A stretch of 64,000 bases of DNA from contig NW_003314269.1 in the NCBI RefSeq assembly GCF_000143415.4, forward strand, positions 3,602,673-3,666,672, read 5' to 3'. Below the pieces are notes generated by a model. It made no database searches. It was given only the letters and a program-made list of their open reading frames with translations, and was not told where the DNA came from. This DNA comes from Selaginella moellendorffii. Lineage: Eukaryota > Streptophyta > Lycopodiopsida > Selaginellales > Selaginellaceae. The position numbers were made by a program, and so were the translations under genes. Below, one piece after another: positions 24,901 to 34,661 of this stretch (position 1 is its first letter; each line of letters begins with the position of its first letter).

Positions 24901-25957
24901 TCCTCCCAGGGTGGTATATGTGGACGAGGACTATGGATCAAAATGGGTGGACAGTGAAGGCAAAGGCATCGGCAGGATGAAGCCCGTCAACTCCGACGAA
25001 GACAGCGTCGACATGTCCGTCTCCAAAGCGCACAAGCTAATAGGTGCTGCCAGAGTTTTCTACATCATGGCCGATATCGCAAGGCGTGCCACCCTGGGAA
25101 TAGTCTTTGGAGTGCATCCTGGAAGCGAAGTCTCGTGGAGGCAGCTCTCTCTGGCGCTGGCAGTCACTCTGATCCAGCTTCTTTACCTGGTACTTTTCAA
25201 GCCTTACATTCGGAGGGGCGTGCATTTGGTGGAGAGCGTGTCGCTGCTGTGCGAGCTTGCGGTTTTCAGCATCGGGATGGCCCTGTTACCCGACGACCAC
25301 TCGTCCGACAACCGGAGAAGCCTGGGCATCGCCATGGTGACGCTGCTGCTGTCGAGCTTCATGTGCCAGCTGATAAACGAGTGGTACGCGCTCATGGAGA
25401 AGCTGCTCAAGCTCTCGGCTCCCCAGGAGCCATCGTTCAAGGCGGGGATGAGGATGCTGGGGAAAGGACTGGTTTTTCCATTCATCCCGCAGAGAAAGTG
25501 GCCCAAGTTCATCACTCCTCCGCAGCAGCCGAGGATCGGACTGGTCCCCGTGGTGCATCTCAGCCCGTCCCCGGACTTCCAACAACGCAGCAAAGTTCTT
25601 CCCTCGAGCTCGCCGATCTCCTTCACCGAGACGGGCGGTCCGGCCTACGATCCAGGCTCCCCCTCGCTCGTCGATCCTCGCAGCCTGGGCCAGCAGTCGA
25701 GGGCTTCGTCCGGCTCCGGGAGGCTCCTCCAACCAGCGGGATCGTTCCACAAGGTTCCAGGCCATTGGTCGAGGTCGGTGTCGTTCGAAGGCAAGAAGAC
25801 GAGGCCGTCGAGGTCGGACACGAACTCGAGCGAGCTGAAAACTCTGCGCGAGCTGGCCAGGGCCAGCTTTCCAGGCTCTAAGAGGGAGGAGCAGCAGCAG
25901 AGCAGCGCCATGGATTCAAGCCAGATAGGTGCCGAGGATCATCACGGCACGAGCTGA
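21973..25957 (+). CDS. Large Ig-like-repeat multi-pass membrane protein
   Basis: Thirteen exons (21973-22155, 22239-22374, 22427-22563, 22622-22823, 22875-23113, 23164-23272, 23319-23463, 23514-23659, 23726-23898, 23947-24222, 24273-24316, 24374-24576, 24630-25957) give 1106 residues. A signal peptide covers residues 1 to about 20. Residues 25-560 contain beta-rich, Asn-glycosylation-rich repeats resembling bacterial Ig-like modules (P-P-T-G-S-I-T-V, T-P-V-D-V-N-L-W, K-R-P-E-V-L-L-S, each opening a unit). A membrane anchor lies near the P-P-A-I-A-V-A-S segment. Several more hydrophobic segments follow at about residues 670-760 and 840-950, then a long Ser/Pro-rich cytosolic tail. The arrangement recalls fungal and plant TRP-like/Flc-like proteins, but I cannot name the family with certainty. 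It is probably a cell-surface or endomembrane protein. Confidence 0.75.
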
Positions 25958-26177
25958 GCGAGCTTACCAACACACAACTTTTTTGTAACTCTACAAAGGA
26001 TTTATTGTAAAGTGTTATTAGTCATTCCGTTGGAAAATGGAGGACCAGCGCATGTTTCGATCCCGTGAAGAACTCGTTGTTTCTGGAATGGCAGAAAAGG
26101 GAGAAAACAGAAATAGATCCTGAGCTACCTCCATCAAACGCTGAATGCGGCCAAGTCGATCTAGATGTGATCACGCA

Positions 26178-26700
26178 CGATTTCCTGCGGCTTAGCATTT
26201 CGCTTCTAACGCACTTCCAGCACTGGAGCGAGCCGAGTCTCCGTGGATCCACTCTCTCCTTGATCGCCTTGAGCCGCCGAGTACTTCTCCCCGAGGAATG
26301 CGTCCTGCCAGCCTCGTTCTTGTAGCATCCTCCGCCGGGTGTGATGTTGCGGAGATGAGGTAAGAAACTGGAAGATTTGCTGCCGCTCCTCTACAGTCGT
26401 GCTGTCGTTCCAGGTCCTGGAGAGGCTAACACGCCACAGAGCCTCCCTCCAAGGCAGCGCTGCATGGTGGTGACGCCCGAGTAGTGTCAAAACCCGGAGT
26501 TGTTCCGGGCTCTCAAAGGTGGCGGACTTTTGGCGCCATTGTTTCCGTGACATACTGGACTTTCCCTGGTCTTGAACTCAGCTTACGTGCAAACTCTGTT
26601 TGTTGCTGCGTCTGCCACTCGTTGGGATCTAGTTTGTGGAAGTCACACCTTCCTTGGGTTGCTGGCTACTTCTACCTCTACACGAAATATCGGCAGCATG
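26178..26700. pseudogene. Scrambled remnant of the FAD oxidase gene family
   Basis: 26178-26462 matches, on the minus strand, the C-terminal coding part of the oxidase at 27532-29298 (compare 27560-27885), with frameshifts. Directly after it, 26470-26690 matches a middle part of the same family, but on the plus strand: G-D-A-R-V, T-F-G-A-I-V-S-V-T-Y-W-T-F-P and A-G-Y-F-Y-L-Y-T-K-Y. The two pieces are therefore joined head to head after an inversion with loss of the rest. It is not functional. Confidence 0.85.
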
Positions 26701-27531
26701 AAAGAGAGGATGGTGAACGAACATATTTGCTTCTTTTTATGTTTCCACAATCCCAAATTTACCTGGAAAATCAAAATGCTCCTCAGAGCTTTTATTTACT
26801 GACTCTATTATTCAAGCAAAGACAAAACACTACATGAAGACTTGTGGTGGGGATTCATGCCAAGACTTGCCTGCTCAACTTCTACAGGAAGACCTGGATC
26901 AAGTCTAGTGTATGTAAATACTTGCAAAGGCTCTTCTAAACATTGGAGCTATTGGAGCTAACAACAACCCAACAGAAGAGGGAAAAAAATAAAATAAAAA
27001 TGGAGAACAAAAGTTGTAAAAAAGATGCAAATTTCCATGGAAAGATCCCATGCAAAGCAAACAGAAATATTGAAGATTTAATTGTGAAAAAATTTCTATT
27101 GGCCTGTGGCTTGATGCCTACAATAGAACACAATGATCTGGAACCACAATGCCTATAATTTTCATAAAAACCAAGCTTTATGAAATTTTCTGATGCAACC
27201 AAAAGGAAACAACTTGTATTCCTTGTAAGTAAGATGTAAGCTACAATCCACCACGCTTACAATCCATCATGCTTTATGTAAGTTTCCTTTAATATGGACT
27301 TTGGCTACTTATATACATTCCTTGTAGATATAAAATTTTAAATCCACCATGTTTCATGCAAGCACCACACTTATTTGCAAATTCACTCTTTAATTTTGAC
27401 TGCCTGCAAAATTACCTATCCTCAAAAGACATGTAGCTTCTAACCCTAAACTTTCATAATTATATAGCTGTCATTGTTTTTCGTGCTCCGAAAACAAATG
27501 TATTACTTTTATTTAGGGCTCTAGTCGGGGT
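26700..27531. other. AT-rich spacer downstream of the oxidase genes
   Basis: I see no gene. The sequence is AT-rich, with two near-repeats of a 'CCACCATG/CATCATGCTT...ATGTAAG' type at about 27250-27360. The small frames on both strands lack domain features. Confidence 0.5.
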
Positions 27532-29298
27532 CTATGTGAGTGAGGTATGTTGCGATTTTCGATTTCCTGCGGCTTTGCAGTTGCCTTGGACCAGATTTTC
27601 GCTTCCAACGCACTTCCAGCACAGGAACAAGCGGGTTGGATCCACGCTCTCCTTGATCGCCTTGAGCGCCGAGTACTTCTCCCCGAAGAACGCGTCCTGC
27701 CAGTATGGCTCGAAGTAGTCCGCCTCGTTCTTGTAGCACCCTCCGCCGGGCGTGATGTTGCGAAGAATGTCGTCGGTCGTGGTAAGATACTGGAAGATTT
27801 GCTGCCGCTCTTTCACAGTCGTGCTGTCGTTCCAGGTCCGGGAGAGGCTGACATGCCACAGAGCGTCCCTCCAGACAGCGCTCAGGGAATTGTTCCTGCC
27901 CTGGACGCTCGCTGCCGCGCCTCCAAACACGAACAAGCCGAAGATGGGACTGAAGCTCCGCTCGAAGAGAATTCTCACGAGGGCGTTTGTCAGCACCGCC
28001 GGTGAGTCCTGGATGATCGTCCTGGGCATGAACCGCGTTGCCAGAGCCCGAGGCGCGCCTGTTAGATCGGTGCACACTCCGGGATTGGTCGCGCAGAGGA
28101 CTCCGTCGTGCCACTGGACGAAGTTTGGATACGAGGTGACGGTGTAGGTGATGACGAGGAGCTGGGGATGCCCCTCGACGTAGGAAACCAGGGGAGCAAA
28201 CGCCGCCCGTGCCTCCGCGGCTGTTCCATTCGGCAGCACGAAAGAGAGGGTGATATAGTTCGTGTAGAGGAAGAAGTAGCCGGCAAGCCGAGCTTCGTCC
28301 ATGGAAGGCGTGACTTCCACAAACTTGGCGATCAGATCTTCGTGGCTGGAGCGAGTGGCAGACGCAGCGATGAACAGAGTCTGGACGTAGCCGAGCTGGA
28401 GATCAGGGAAAGTCCGGTACGTCGCGGAAACAACGACGCCGAAAGTTCCTCCGCCGCCACCTTTGAGAGCCCAGAACAGGTCCGGGTTTCGGCACCGGTT
28501 GGCTACTCGGACTCGTCCATCAGCCGTCACCACCGTGAACTCGAGAGCATTGTCAGCAGCGTAGCCGAAAGTCCGCGACAAAGGCCCGTGGCCACCGCCT
28601 TGGACGAAGCCTCCGGCAGCACTCGGGGAGGATCCCATCGGCCCGACGGCAACCCGGTTCCTCTGGCGCAGAAAGTCGTAGAGGAAGTCCCAAGTAACAC
28701 CAGGCTGGGCAGTCACAGCAGGGACCGGATCACTTACTGGACAACTTTGCGGAACGAAAGAGTCGTTCGTGAAGATGTTTGTGAGATGGTGGAGCCAGAT
28801 GCACAGCGAGCCAGGCGCAGTGCTCCGGCCAAGCCAGTCGTGCCCGCTCGATTTGATCACCAGCCGCAAGTTATACTTCTTGGCGAAGACGACTCCGGCC
28901 TGGATGTGAGACACACTGGAAACGTTGATGGCGTAGATGGAGACGTCGTCTTGGTAGCAGGGACTGGAAAGAGCGCCGGTTCCATTCAGCGGGCAGCCGA
29001 AACCGGTGATGCCGGACTCCCAGTTCGGATACTGCATAGCTCCGACAACCTCGCTCCTCGCGAACGGATTGTTTTGGAGCTGCCTAGCAGCGCTGCAAGC
29101 GACCGGATCGTATTGCGGAGTGTGGCACGGCCAGGCGTATGGCTTTGGTGCGAGGAGGCGGCCATCGATGGAGCGATTGAAAGCTGACCAGATTGTGGAG
29201 CTTGGCCAGCAGGAGCTCCGAGGCGTGCATTTGCAGCTGCTCTCTCCATAGCTGCTAAGCAGGAGAGAGAGAAGAATCAGATGAAAGGACAATTCCAT
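27532..29298 (-). CDS. Secreted FAD-linked oxidoreductase, fungal-like (copy A)
   Basis: One uninterrupted frame encodes 588 residues, intronless, unlike nearly all its neighbours. A signal peptide covers about residues 1-18. Then comes a Cys-rich N-terminal module (C-T-P-R-S-S-C-W-P-S-S, C-H-T-P-Q-Y-D-P), the FAD-binding PP-loop with L-R-L-V-I-K-S-S-G-H-D (His153 is the expected FAD attachment site), Q-G-G-G-H-G-P-L-S-R, and a C-terminal BBE-type segment with G-G-G-C-Y-K-N-E-A-D-Y. The second flavin-binding Cys of plant berberine-bridge enzymes is replaced by Ser (M-G-S-S-P-S), so a single covalent bond is likely. The N-terminal module and the G-R-S-T-A-P-G-S-L block resemble fungal isoamyl alcohol oxidase-type enzymes more than plant BBE-like proteins. 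The substrate is unknown. It lies in tandem with copy B. Confidence 0.88.
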   Translation of the reverse strand: MELSFHLILLSLLLSSYGESSCKCTPRSSCWPSSTIWSAFNRSIDGRLLAPKPYAWPCHTPQYDPVACSAARQLQNNPFARSEVVGAMQYPNWESGITGFGCPLNGTGALSSPCYQDDVSIYAINVSSVSHIQAGVVFAKKYNLRLVIKSSGHDWLGRSTAPGSLCIWLHHLTNIFTNDSFVPQSCPVSDPVPAVTAQPGVTWDFLYDFLRQRNRVAVGPMGSSPSAAGGFVQGGGHGPLSRTFGYAADNALEFTVVTADGRVRVANRCRNPDLFWALKGGGGGTFGVVVSATYRTFPDLQLGYVQTLFIAASATRSSHEDLIAKFVEVTPSMDEARLAGYFFLYTNYITLSFVLPNGTAAEARAAFAPLVSYVEGHPQLLVITYTVTSYPNFVQWHDGVLCATNPGVCTDLTGAPRALATRFMPRTIIQDSPAVLTNALVRILFERSFSPIFGLFVFGGAAASVQGRNNSLSAVWRDALWHVSLSRTWNDSTTVKERQQIFQYLTTTDDILRNITPGGGCYKNEADYFEPYWQDAFFGEKYSALKAIKESVDPTRLFLCWKCVGSENLVQGNCKAAGNRKSQHTSLT

Positions 29299-29700
29299 GG
29301 CTTGCTGGACTTCTCTTCCTTGTGCCTACTTAAAGCGTGTGTGGACCACAACACGATCACTTCGGCGACGTAAGTGTCCTGCCTTTTCTTCTTTCGCTCC
29401 AAAGTCTTTCATAACGACGCTTGGATTTAATCAGGTCTTGGAGTATATTGTCAAATGTGAGTTTCTTTTATGATCTTGGCAGCAGCCAAACCCGGAAGAT
29501 ATATTCGACCCAAAAATTCCAAGTGAAAGGTTTGATGCAAGTTCCACGTTGTTTTCGCTGGATGGTAAGCTAACATTTTCCAGACGTTTCAGCAACGCCA
29601 GCACTGTCCTGTTTCGCGTATCGGTTTTGGCTAGCATTTATACTCGACTTTCCCGCGATAGAAATGGTAAGTCTCTTTTACTCTTGCGTAAGAACAATTT
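29299..29700. other. Spacer between tandem oxidase genes
   Basis: About 400 bp, presumably the promoter of copy A (minus strand) and the 3' end of copy B. No gene or obvious repeat is seen. Confidence 0.5.
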
Positions 29701-31449
29701 CTAAGAAGCTCCACCTTGAACCAGGCTTTCACTTCCAACGCACTTCCAACACAAGAACAGGCCAGTCGGATCCACGCTCTCCTTGATGGCCTTGAGCGTC
29801 GAGTACTTCTCACCAAAGAACGACTCCTCCCAGTATGGCTCGAAGTAATCTCCTTCGTTCTTGTAACACCCTCCGCCAGGCGTGATGCTTCGAAACAGAC
29901 CATTCGTGGAGGTGAGACTTCGAGAAAACTGATATCGCTCCTCCACACTCGTGCTCTCGTTCCAGGTCCTAACGATAAGTACATGCCACAGAGCCTCCCT
30001 CCAGACGGCACTCAGGGCATTGTTCCTGCCTTGGACGCTCGATGCTGCGCCTCCAAACACAAACAAGCCGAAGATGGGACTGAAGTTACGTTCAAACAGA
30101 ACTCGCATGAGGGTGTCGGTCAGCACAGCTGGTGATTCCTGGAAGATCTTCTTGGGCATGAACCGCGTCGCGAAAAGCCCGCTTGTGCCGGTTGCATCGG
30201 TGCACAGTACTGGATTGACTGCGCAGAGAACTCCGTCATGCCACTGGACGAAAGTGTCGTGGGAAGTGACGGTGTTGTTGACGACCGAGAGCTCCGGGTT
30301 CTTATCGACGTAAGAAACCAGGGGAGCAAACGCAGCCTGTGCTTCCGCGACTGTTCCATTCGGCAGCACGAAAGAGATGATTACGAGGCTGGTGTAGATG
30401 TAGAAGTAGCCGGCAAGCCGAGCTTCGTCCATGGCAGGCGTGACTTCCACAAACTTGGCGACGAGATCCCTGTGGCTCGAGGGGCTGGAAGACGCAGCGA
30501 TGAACAGTGTGTGAAGGTAGCCAAGCTTGAGCTCAGGAAAAGTCCGGTACGTCGCGGAAACCACGACACCGAAAGTCCCTCCGCCGCCACCTTTGAGAGC
30601 CCAGAACAACTCCGGGTTTTGACACTGGTTGGCTACTCGGACTCGTCCATCAGCCGTCACCACCTTGAGCTCGAGAGTATTGTCAACAGCGTAGCCGAAA
30701 GTTCTTGACAGAGGCCCGTGGCCACCGCCTTGGACGAAACCTCCGGCAGCACTCAGGGAGGATGCCATAGGCCCGACGGCGACTCGTCCTCTGGGGTCGA
30801 GGAAATCATAGAGAGACTTCCAAGTTACTCCAGGCTGGGCAGTCACAGCAGCGAGCGGATCACTCCCCGGACAACTCTCGGGAACGAAGGAATCGTCCGT
30901 GAAGATGTCCGTGAGGTGGTGGAGCCAGATACACAGGGAACCAGCGGCAGTGCTCCGGCCAAAGTAGTCATGCCCGGTGGACTTGATCACCAGCCGCAAG
31001 TTAAACTTTCGCGCGAAGAGAACTCCGGCCTGGACGTGAGAGACGCTGGAGACGTTGATGGCGTACGCGGAGACTTGGTCCTGGTAGCAGGGAGTGGAAA
31101 GAGCGCCGCTTCCATTCAGCGGACAGCCGAGACCAGCGATGCCCGACTCCCAGGTTGGAGTTTGCATGGCCCCGACCACGTCGCTTCGCGCGAAGGGATT
31201 GTTTTGGAGCTGCCTAGCAGCGCTGCAAGCGGCCGGATCGTATTGCGGAGTGTGGCACGGCCAGGCGTATGGCTTTGGTGCGAGGAGGCGGCCATCGATG
31301 GAGCGATTGAAAGCCGACCAGAGTGTGGAGCTTGGCCAGCAGGAACTCCAAGGCGTGCACTTGTGGCCTCCATCGCTGCTAAGCAGGGAGAGTGGACTTA
31401 AGATCGAAAGGAGGAGGAGGAGGAGACGAGCAGGATGGAAGAACTCCAT
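29701..31449 (-). CDS. Secreted FAD-linked oxidoreductase, fungal-like (copy B)
   Basis: This is an intronless frame of 582 residues and a close tandem paralogue of copy A. Signal peptide at about residues 1-25, Cys-rich N-terminal module, PP-loop L-R-L-V-I-K-S-T-G-H-D with His160 as expected FAD ligand, and the same S-S substitution where plant BBE enzymes have the second flavin Cys. The C-terminal segment G-G-G-C-Y-K-N-E-G-D-Y-F-E-P-Y-W and the end C-W-K-C-V-G-S-E are shared with copy A. Both strands are open over long distances because the genes are GC-rich; the minus-strand frame is the real one because it alone shows domain sequence and a signal peptide. A part of the first 200 coding bases is almost identical to copy A. 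Confidence 0.88.
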   Translation of the reverse strand: MEFFHPARLLLLLLSILSPLSLLSSDGGHKCTPWSSCWPSSTLWSAFNRSIDGRLLAPKPYAWPCHTPQYDPAACSAARQLQNNPFARSDVVGAMQTPTWESGIAGLGCPLNGSGALSTPCYQDQVSAYAINVSSVSHVQAGVLFARKFNLRLVIKSTGHDYFGRSTAAGSLCIWLHHLTDIFTDDSFVPESCPGSDPLAAVTAQPGVTWKSLYDFLDPRGRVAVGPMASSLSAAGGFVQGGGHGPLSRTFGYAVDNTLELKVVTADGRVRVANQCQNPELFWALKGGGGGTFGVVVSATYRTFPELKLGYLHTLFIAASSSPSSHRDLVAKFVEVTPAMDEARLAGYFYIYTSLVIISFVLPNGTVAEAQAAFAPLVSYVDKNPELSVVNNTVTSHDTFVQWHDGVLCAVNPVLCTDATGTSGLFATRFMPKKIFQESPAVLTDTLMRVLFERNFSPIFGLFVFGGAASSVQGRNNALSAVWREALWHVLIVRTWNESTSVEERYQFSRSLTSTNGLFRSITPGGGCYKNEGDYFEPYWEESFFGEKYSTLKAIKESVDPTGLFLCWKCVGSESLVQGGAS

Positions 31450-31812
31450 GCTCGGTAAAAACTTCCTTTGCTTCCATTCGCTAAGTAATGAGCAGTGTCA
31501 CCCATGCAAGCAAGCCTGACTTTGATTGCATGGTTAAAGTAGAACACTAACATATTTGATAAACTAGTACCAAAATGATTATAGTTTCAGAGTTTAATCG
31601 AAGGACAATACTTCCATGAGCTTCAAAACTAGTGTTCTTGGCGAACTTTTTTTTTTTTCAGGAAGGCGAGGAGAATGGAAGGACTCCATGCTCGGTAAGA
31701 ACTTCTTTCGCTTGTTTCTGACTTTGATCGCACGCATGGTTGTTCTAGAGCTTTAATCGAAGGACAATACTTCCATGAGCTTCTAAACGAGTGTTCTTCA
31801 TCTTGGCGAAGA
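31430..31812. repeat. Tandem duplication of the copy B start and upstream region
   Basis: 31430-31470, the coding start of copy B with its upstream GGTAAAAACTTCC, recurs at 31672-31705 in altered form. 31590-31645, with AATCGAAGGACAATACTTCC, recurs at 31752-31808. The two copies are in the same order and orientation, so roughly 150-240 bp of the promoter and start region were duplicated. The outer copy includes a truncated, diverged start codon region of the oxidase. Confidence 0.8.
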
Positions 31813-31830
31813 AAAAAAGCTGTTTTTTTT

Positions 31831-33356
31831 TCATCCTTTCCACACGGTTTTTGTTGGTGGCGAGCTTGGCTTTCCAACTGGATTGTCACTGTTCGCAGTG
31901 GTGCGCTTCTTTTCGGACTCGAGCAGAGCTCTGATGTTTGCGTCGATGCTGGAGAGCATTTGCTTGATATCACCCCGGCCCTTGCCTTGGACTTCCGGAT
32001 CCTCGCATAAGTTGTGCATCTCGAGGAGCGTGTTTGCTAGCGCGCTTGGCACGTCTCTGTCTCTTTCCTTCTCTTTCTCCTTCGCAAAGCTCACGGAAGT
32101 GGAAGGGACTGATCTTCTCGGAGACTTTGGAGTGGCCGGAGAGGCCGGAGAGGCCGGAGATCGAGGGGACATGACGAGGCCGATTCTGGCCCTGGCACGA
32201 AAAGATAAAGAAAAAAGTGTGAGAGATCATATCGTGCATGAGTGTTTTGCAAGGCACGGCACTGCGACTGCTTAGCTTACATGCGTTCCGCAGTGGGAGA
32301 CGTCGGCGCCTGAGAGCTTTCGTCCTTTTTACTGCTCTGAAAAAACAAAAAAATAAACATGATTTCATTCTGGACGTGATCTTGAACGATCAGTTTCAAC
32401 AAGAAAACAAGACCAAACTTGAGAGTGGCTGAAAGGGAGATCTAGAAACGTATAAACAAGAACAAAAAAATTCTAAAAGAAAGCGAAGAAAGTGATTGTA
32501 CCTTAACTGGGACTCCAGATTTCTGAATGACCGCATGAACATTGTCCAGGAGAACTTGCACATCTTTGTCCAGAGCATCGGTGCTTCCACCCGTGACGTT
32601 CCAGCTTTCGCGTTCCAGGTCCTTCTGTAGCTTCCTCAGCATTTTCACCATGGATATGGTTTCTCCAAGGTCGTCACCCTGGAGGCTCACTTCTGCGCAA
32701 ACGAGGAGACACAAAGAACACTATTTTTCAATGAGGCAAGAGCTGGCTACGAATGGAGGAAAGAAAATAAAAGAGCAAAGACGGAAAAAGTGTTACTCGC
32801 CCCATAGACTTCCAAGCATCCATCCAACCGTGGCTTTCTTGCGGAGAGCTTTCACCTCGGCCTCGAGCTTCAACTTCGCCCAGTCGTCTCTCTTTCTTCG
32901 GTAACCAGTCAGTTCTTCCTTTTTCTGGAGCTCCTGGTTTAATTCTCGAATCTTGCTTTCGAGTTCCTGCAACAAAGAAAACTCCACGTTCGTTAGTTTC
33001 GCGAAGAACAAAAGAACTCAAGAAAGAAAACTCTCTAAGAGGAAGGAGAAGAAGTTCCTATCTCCCAAGAACAACCGAGAGCGCGCCAAGAACTTTACTT
33101 TGACTCGCCTGGGTTCTCCGTCGTGCAGCCCATCGTGCTTGGATTTTGGCCCGGGTCCGAGCGAAAAACCCATCTCTAGCCTTTTCTTGAGCTCTTTGTT
33201 CTCCGCCTCGAGCGAGGTTTGCTTCTTCTGGAAATCCTGCTTTTGCTTGTCATAGACACCTTCCATGGATCGCAAGCACTCGGCAAGCTTGGCATTCCTC
33301 TTCTCATACTCGTCCGCAATCTCCTGCCTTATCTGGGAGAAAAAACTCTCCTCCAT
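31831..33356 (-). CDS. Coiled-coil protein of unknown function
   Basis: Five exons, 33356-33099, 32966-32801, 32692-32502, 32336-32281 and 32191-31831, give 343 residues. Residues 10-150 are strongly helical and charged (K-R-N-A-K-L-A-E, D-F-Q-K-K-Q-T-S-L-E-A-E), typical of coiled coil. The C-terminal third has an S-P-A-S-P-A-S-P repeat with basic residues, then another helical segment. I recognise no named family. The join of exons 2 and 3 keeps frame only if a GC-AG intron (GC at 32800, AG at 32693) is used; the nearby GT gives a frame error. It is transcribed divergently from the ZOP1 gene, with 215 bp between starts. Confidence 0.6.
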
Positions 33357-33571
33357 GGCGATCAGCCCATGGCGATCTCATCCCACGCTCAAGATCCCTG
33401 TCCCTGAAACGATCGATCAACGAAAGACGAGAATGCGGCAGTGGCGCCACTCACCAGATCGCCTCGCGCTTCCTTCCCGGCTGTTAACAGTGTTCTTCCG
33501 GGGCGCCATTTAATGCGCTAAACCCTAATTTCCCTGGCTAGGGCAAATATTCGCGACTCTGGGGAGAAGCT
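33357..33571. promoter_or_regulatory. Divergent promoter with telo-box
   Basis: 215 bp lie between divergent start codons. A telo-box-like GCTAAACCCTAAT lies at about 33518-33530, near the ZOP1 side. No TATA-like box is obvious. Confidence 0.55.
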
Positions 33572-34661
33572 ATGACGGAGGTAAGATCGCTGCTTGGCTG
33601 CTCGATTCTCGACTAGATCTTGAATGGAAATCGTGTGGGCGCAGTACTGGGTGAGCCAGGGGAACAAATGGTGCGAGTTTTGCCGGATTTTCATTGCAAA
33701 CAATGCCGTGAGCATCCGATCGCACGAGCTGGGGCTGCGGCACAAGGACAATGTCGCGAAGAAGGTTTCGAAGATCCACAAGGACAGCATTAACAAGGAG
33801 AAGGAGGAGCTACGATCGATTAAAGAGCTGGAACACATCGAATCTGTAAGTCAAGGAGTTTTTCCTTTTCTTTCTGGAGCAGTGCTTTTGTGTTCGTCCC
33901 ACTACTTAAGTGGTTTTTCTTTGTTTCCTTTTAGAAAGCAGTGAGGAAGTACCAGAATGACATTGCCGATGGCAATAGTTCTCTGGCGACTCCAACGCTG
34001 ACGGCCTCCAAGATTTACGAGTGTACAACATCTGGAAGCCAACATACTTACAGTGGCAAGAGCACAGTAGCTCAACGTTCTCAGATCGAAGAAGCTAAGC
34101 AAGGTAGGCTTTTGATTCTCTCCTTTTTTTCCTCGTTTTTCGTGGTTTTCTTACTGTTAATGTTTCTCCTCCCTTGTGTAGAATGGTTCAGTGATTCTGC
34201 TACAGGCTACCAGTTCAATCCAGCTACTGGTCACTACTTCGACCCGAAGTCTGGTTTTTACTATAGCGATGTTCTAGGTGAGGATACGTTTTGTTCTTTC
34301 CTTTTCCAAGTCTGACTTCTTGAGTGTGCAAACAATAGGACAATGGACAACCGAAGCAGAAGCTCTTAAAGCAGCCAGGCTTTCCAAATCATCCGGTGCT
34401 ACTGTTTCAAAGAAAAACCTTCCTCCTGTGCCTGGCAAACTGGGATCGTCCAAGCCTCAACCAGCAGCCGACGTGAAGGGGAGGCCCTCGGCATTCGCGG
34501 TCACAGCAGCAGCCGCCAACAACAACAACAACAAGAGAAAGAGAGACAACCGGAAGCAAAACTCGACCGAGGAGGCCAGAGCTCAAGCGGAGCGAGAGGC
34601 CGCCAGGAAAAGAGTCCAGGAACGTGAGAAATCTTCGCTGGGATTGTACCAAGCTTACTGA
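33572..34661 (+). CDS. ZOP1: ZOP1-type U1-zinc-finger/OCRE-like protein
   Basis: Five exons, 33572-33580, 33645-33845, 33935-34103, 34182-34277 and 34339-34661, give 265 residues. The first exon encodes only Met-Thr-Glu; it is supported because it restores the family start M-T-E-Y-W-V-S-Q-G-N-K-W-C. A U1-type zinc finger follows, W-C-E-F-C with the paired His in S-H-E-L-G-L-R-H. Residues near 130-160 (G-Y-Q-F-N-P-A-T-G-H-Y-F-D and F-Y-Y-S-D) form an OCRE-like aromatic repeat. The C-terminus is basic and ends L-G-L-Y-Q-A-Y. In Arabidopsis ZOP1 is a nucleic-acid-binding pre-mRNA splicing factor needed for RNA-directed DNA methylation. Function here is inferred from that. Confidence 0.9.

Noticed and set aside
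25135-25881. 248-codon plus-strand frame
   Set aside because: It is another frame of the last exon of the Ig-like membrane protein, whose own frame is continuous and domain-bearing.
28108-29187. Long plus-strand open frame of about 359 codons
   Set aside because: It lies antisense to oxidase copy A, has no signal peptide or domain, and arises from GC-rich codon use on the opposite strand. The same holds for 30718-31401.
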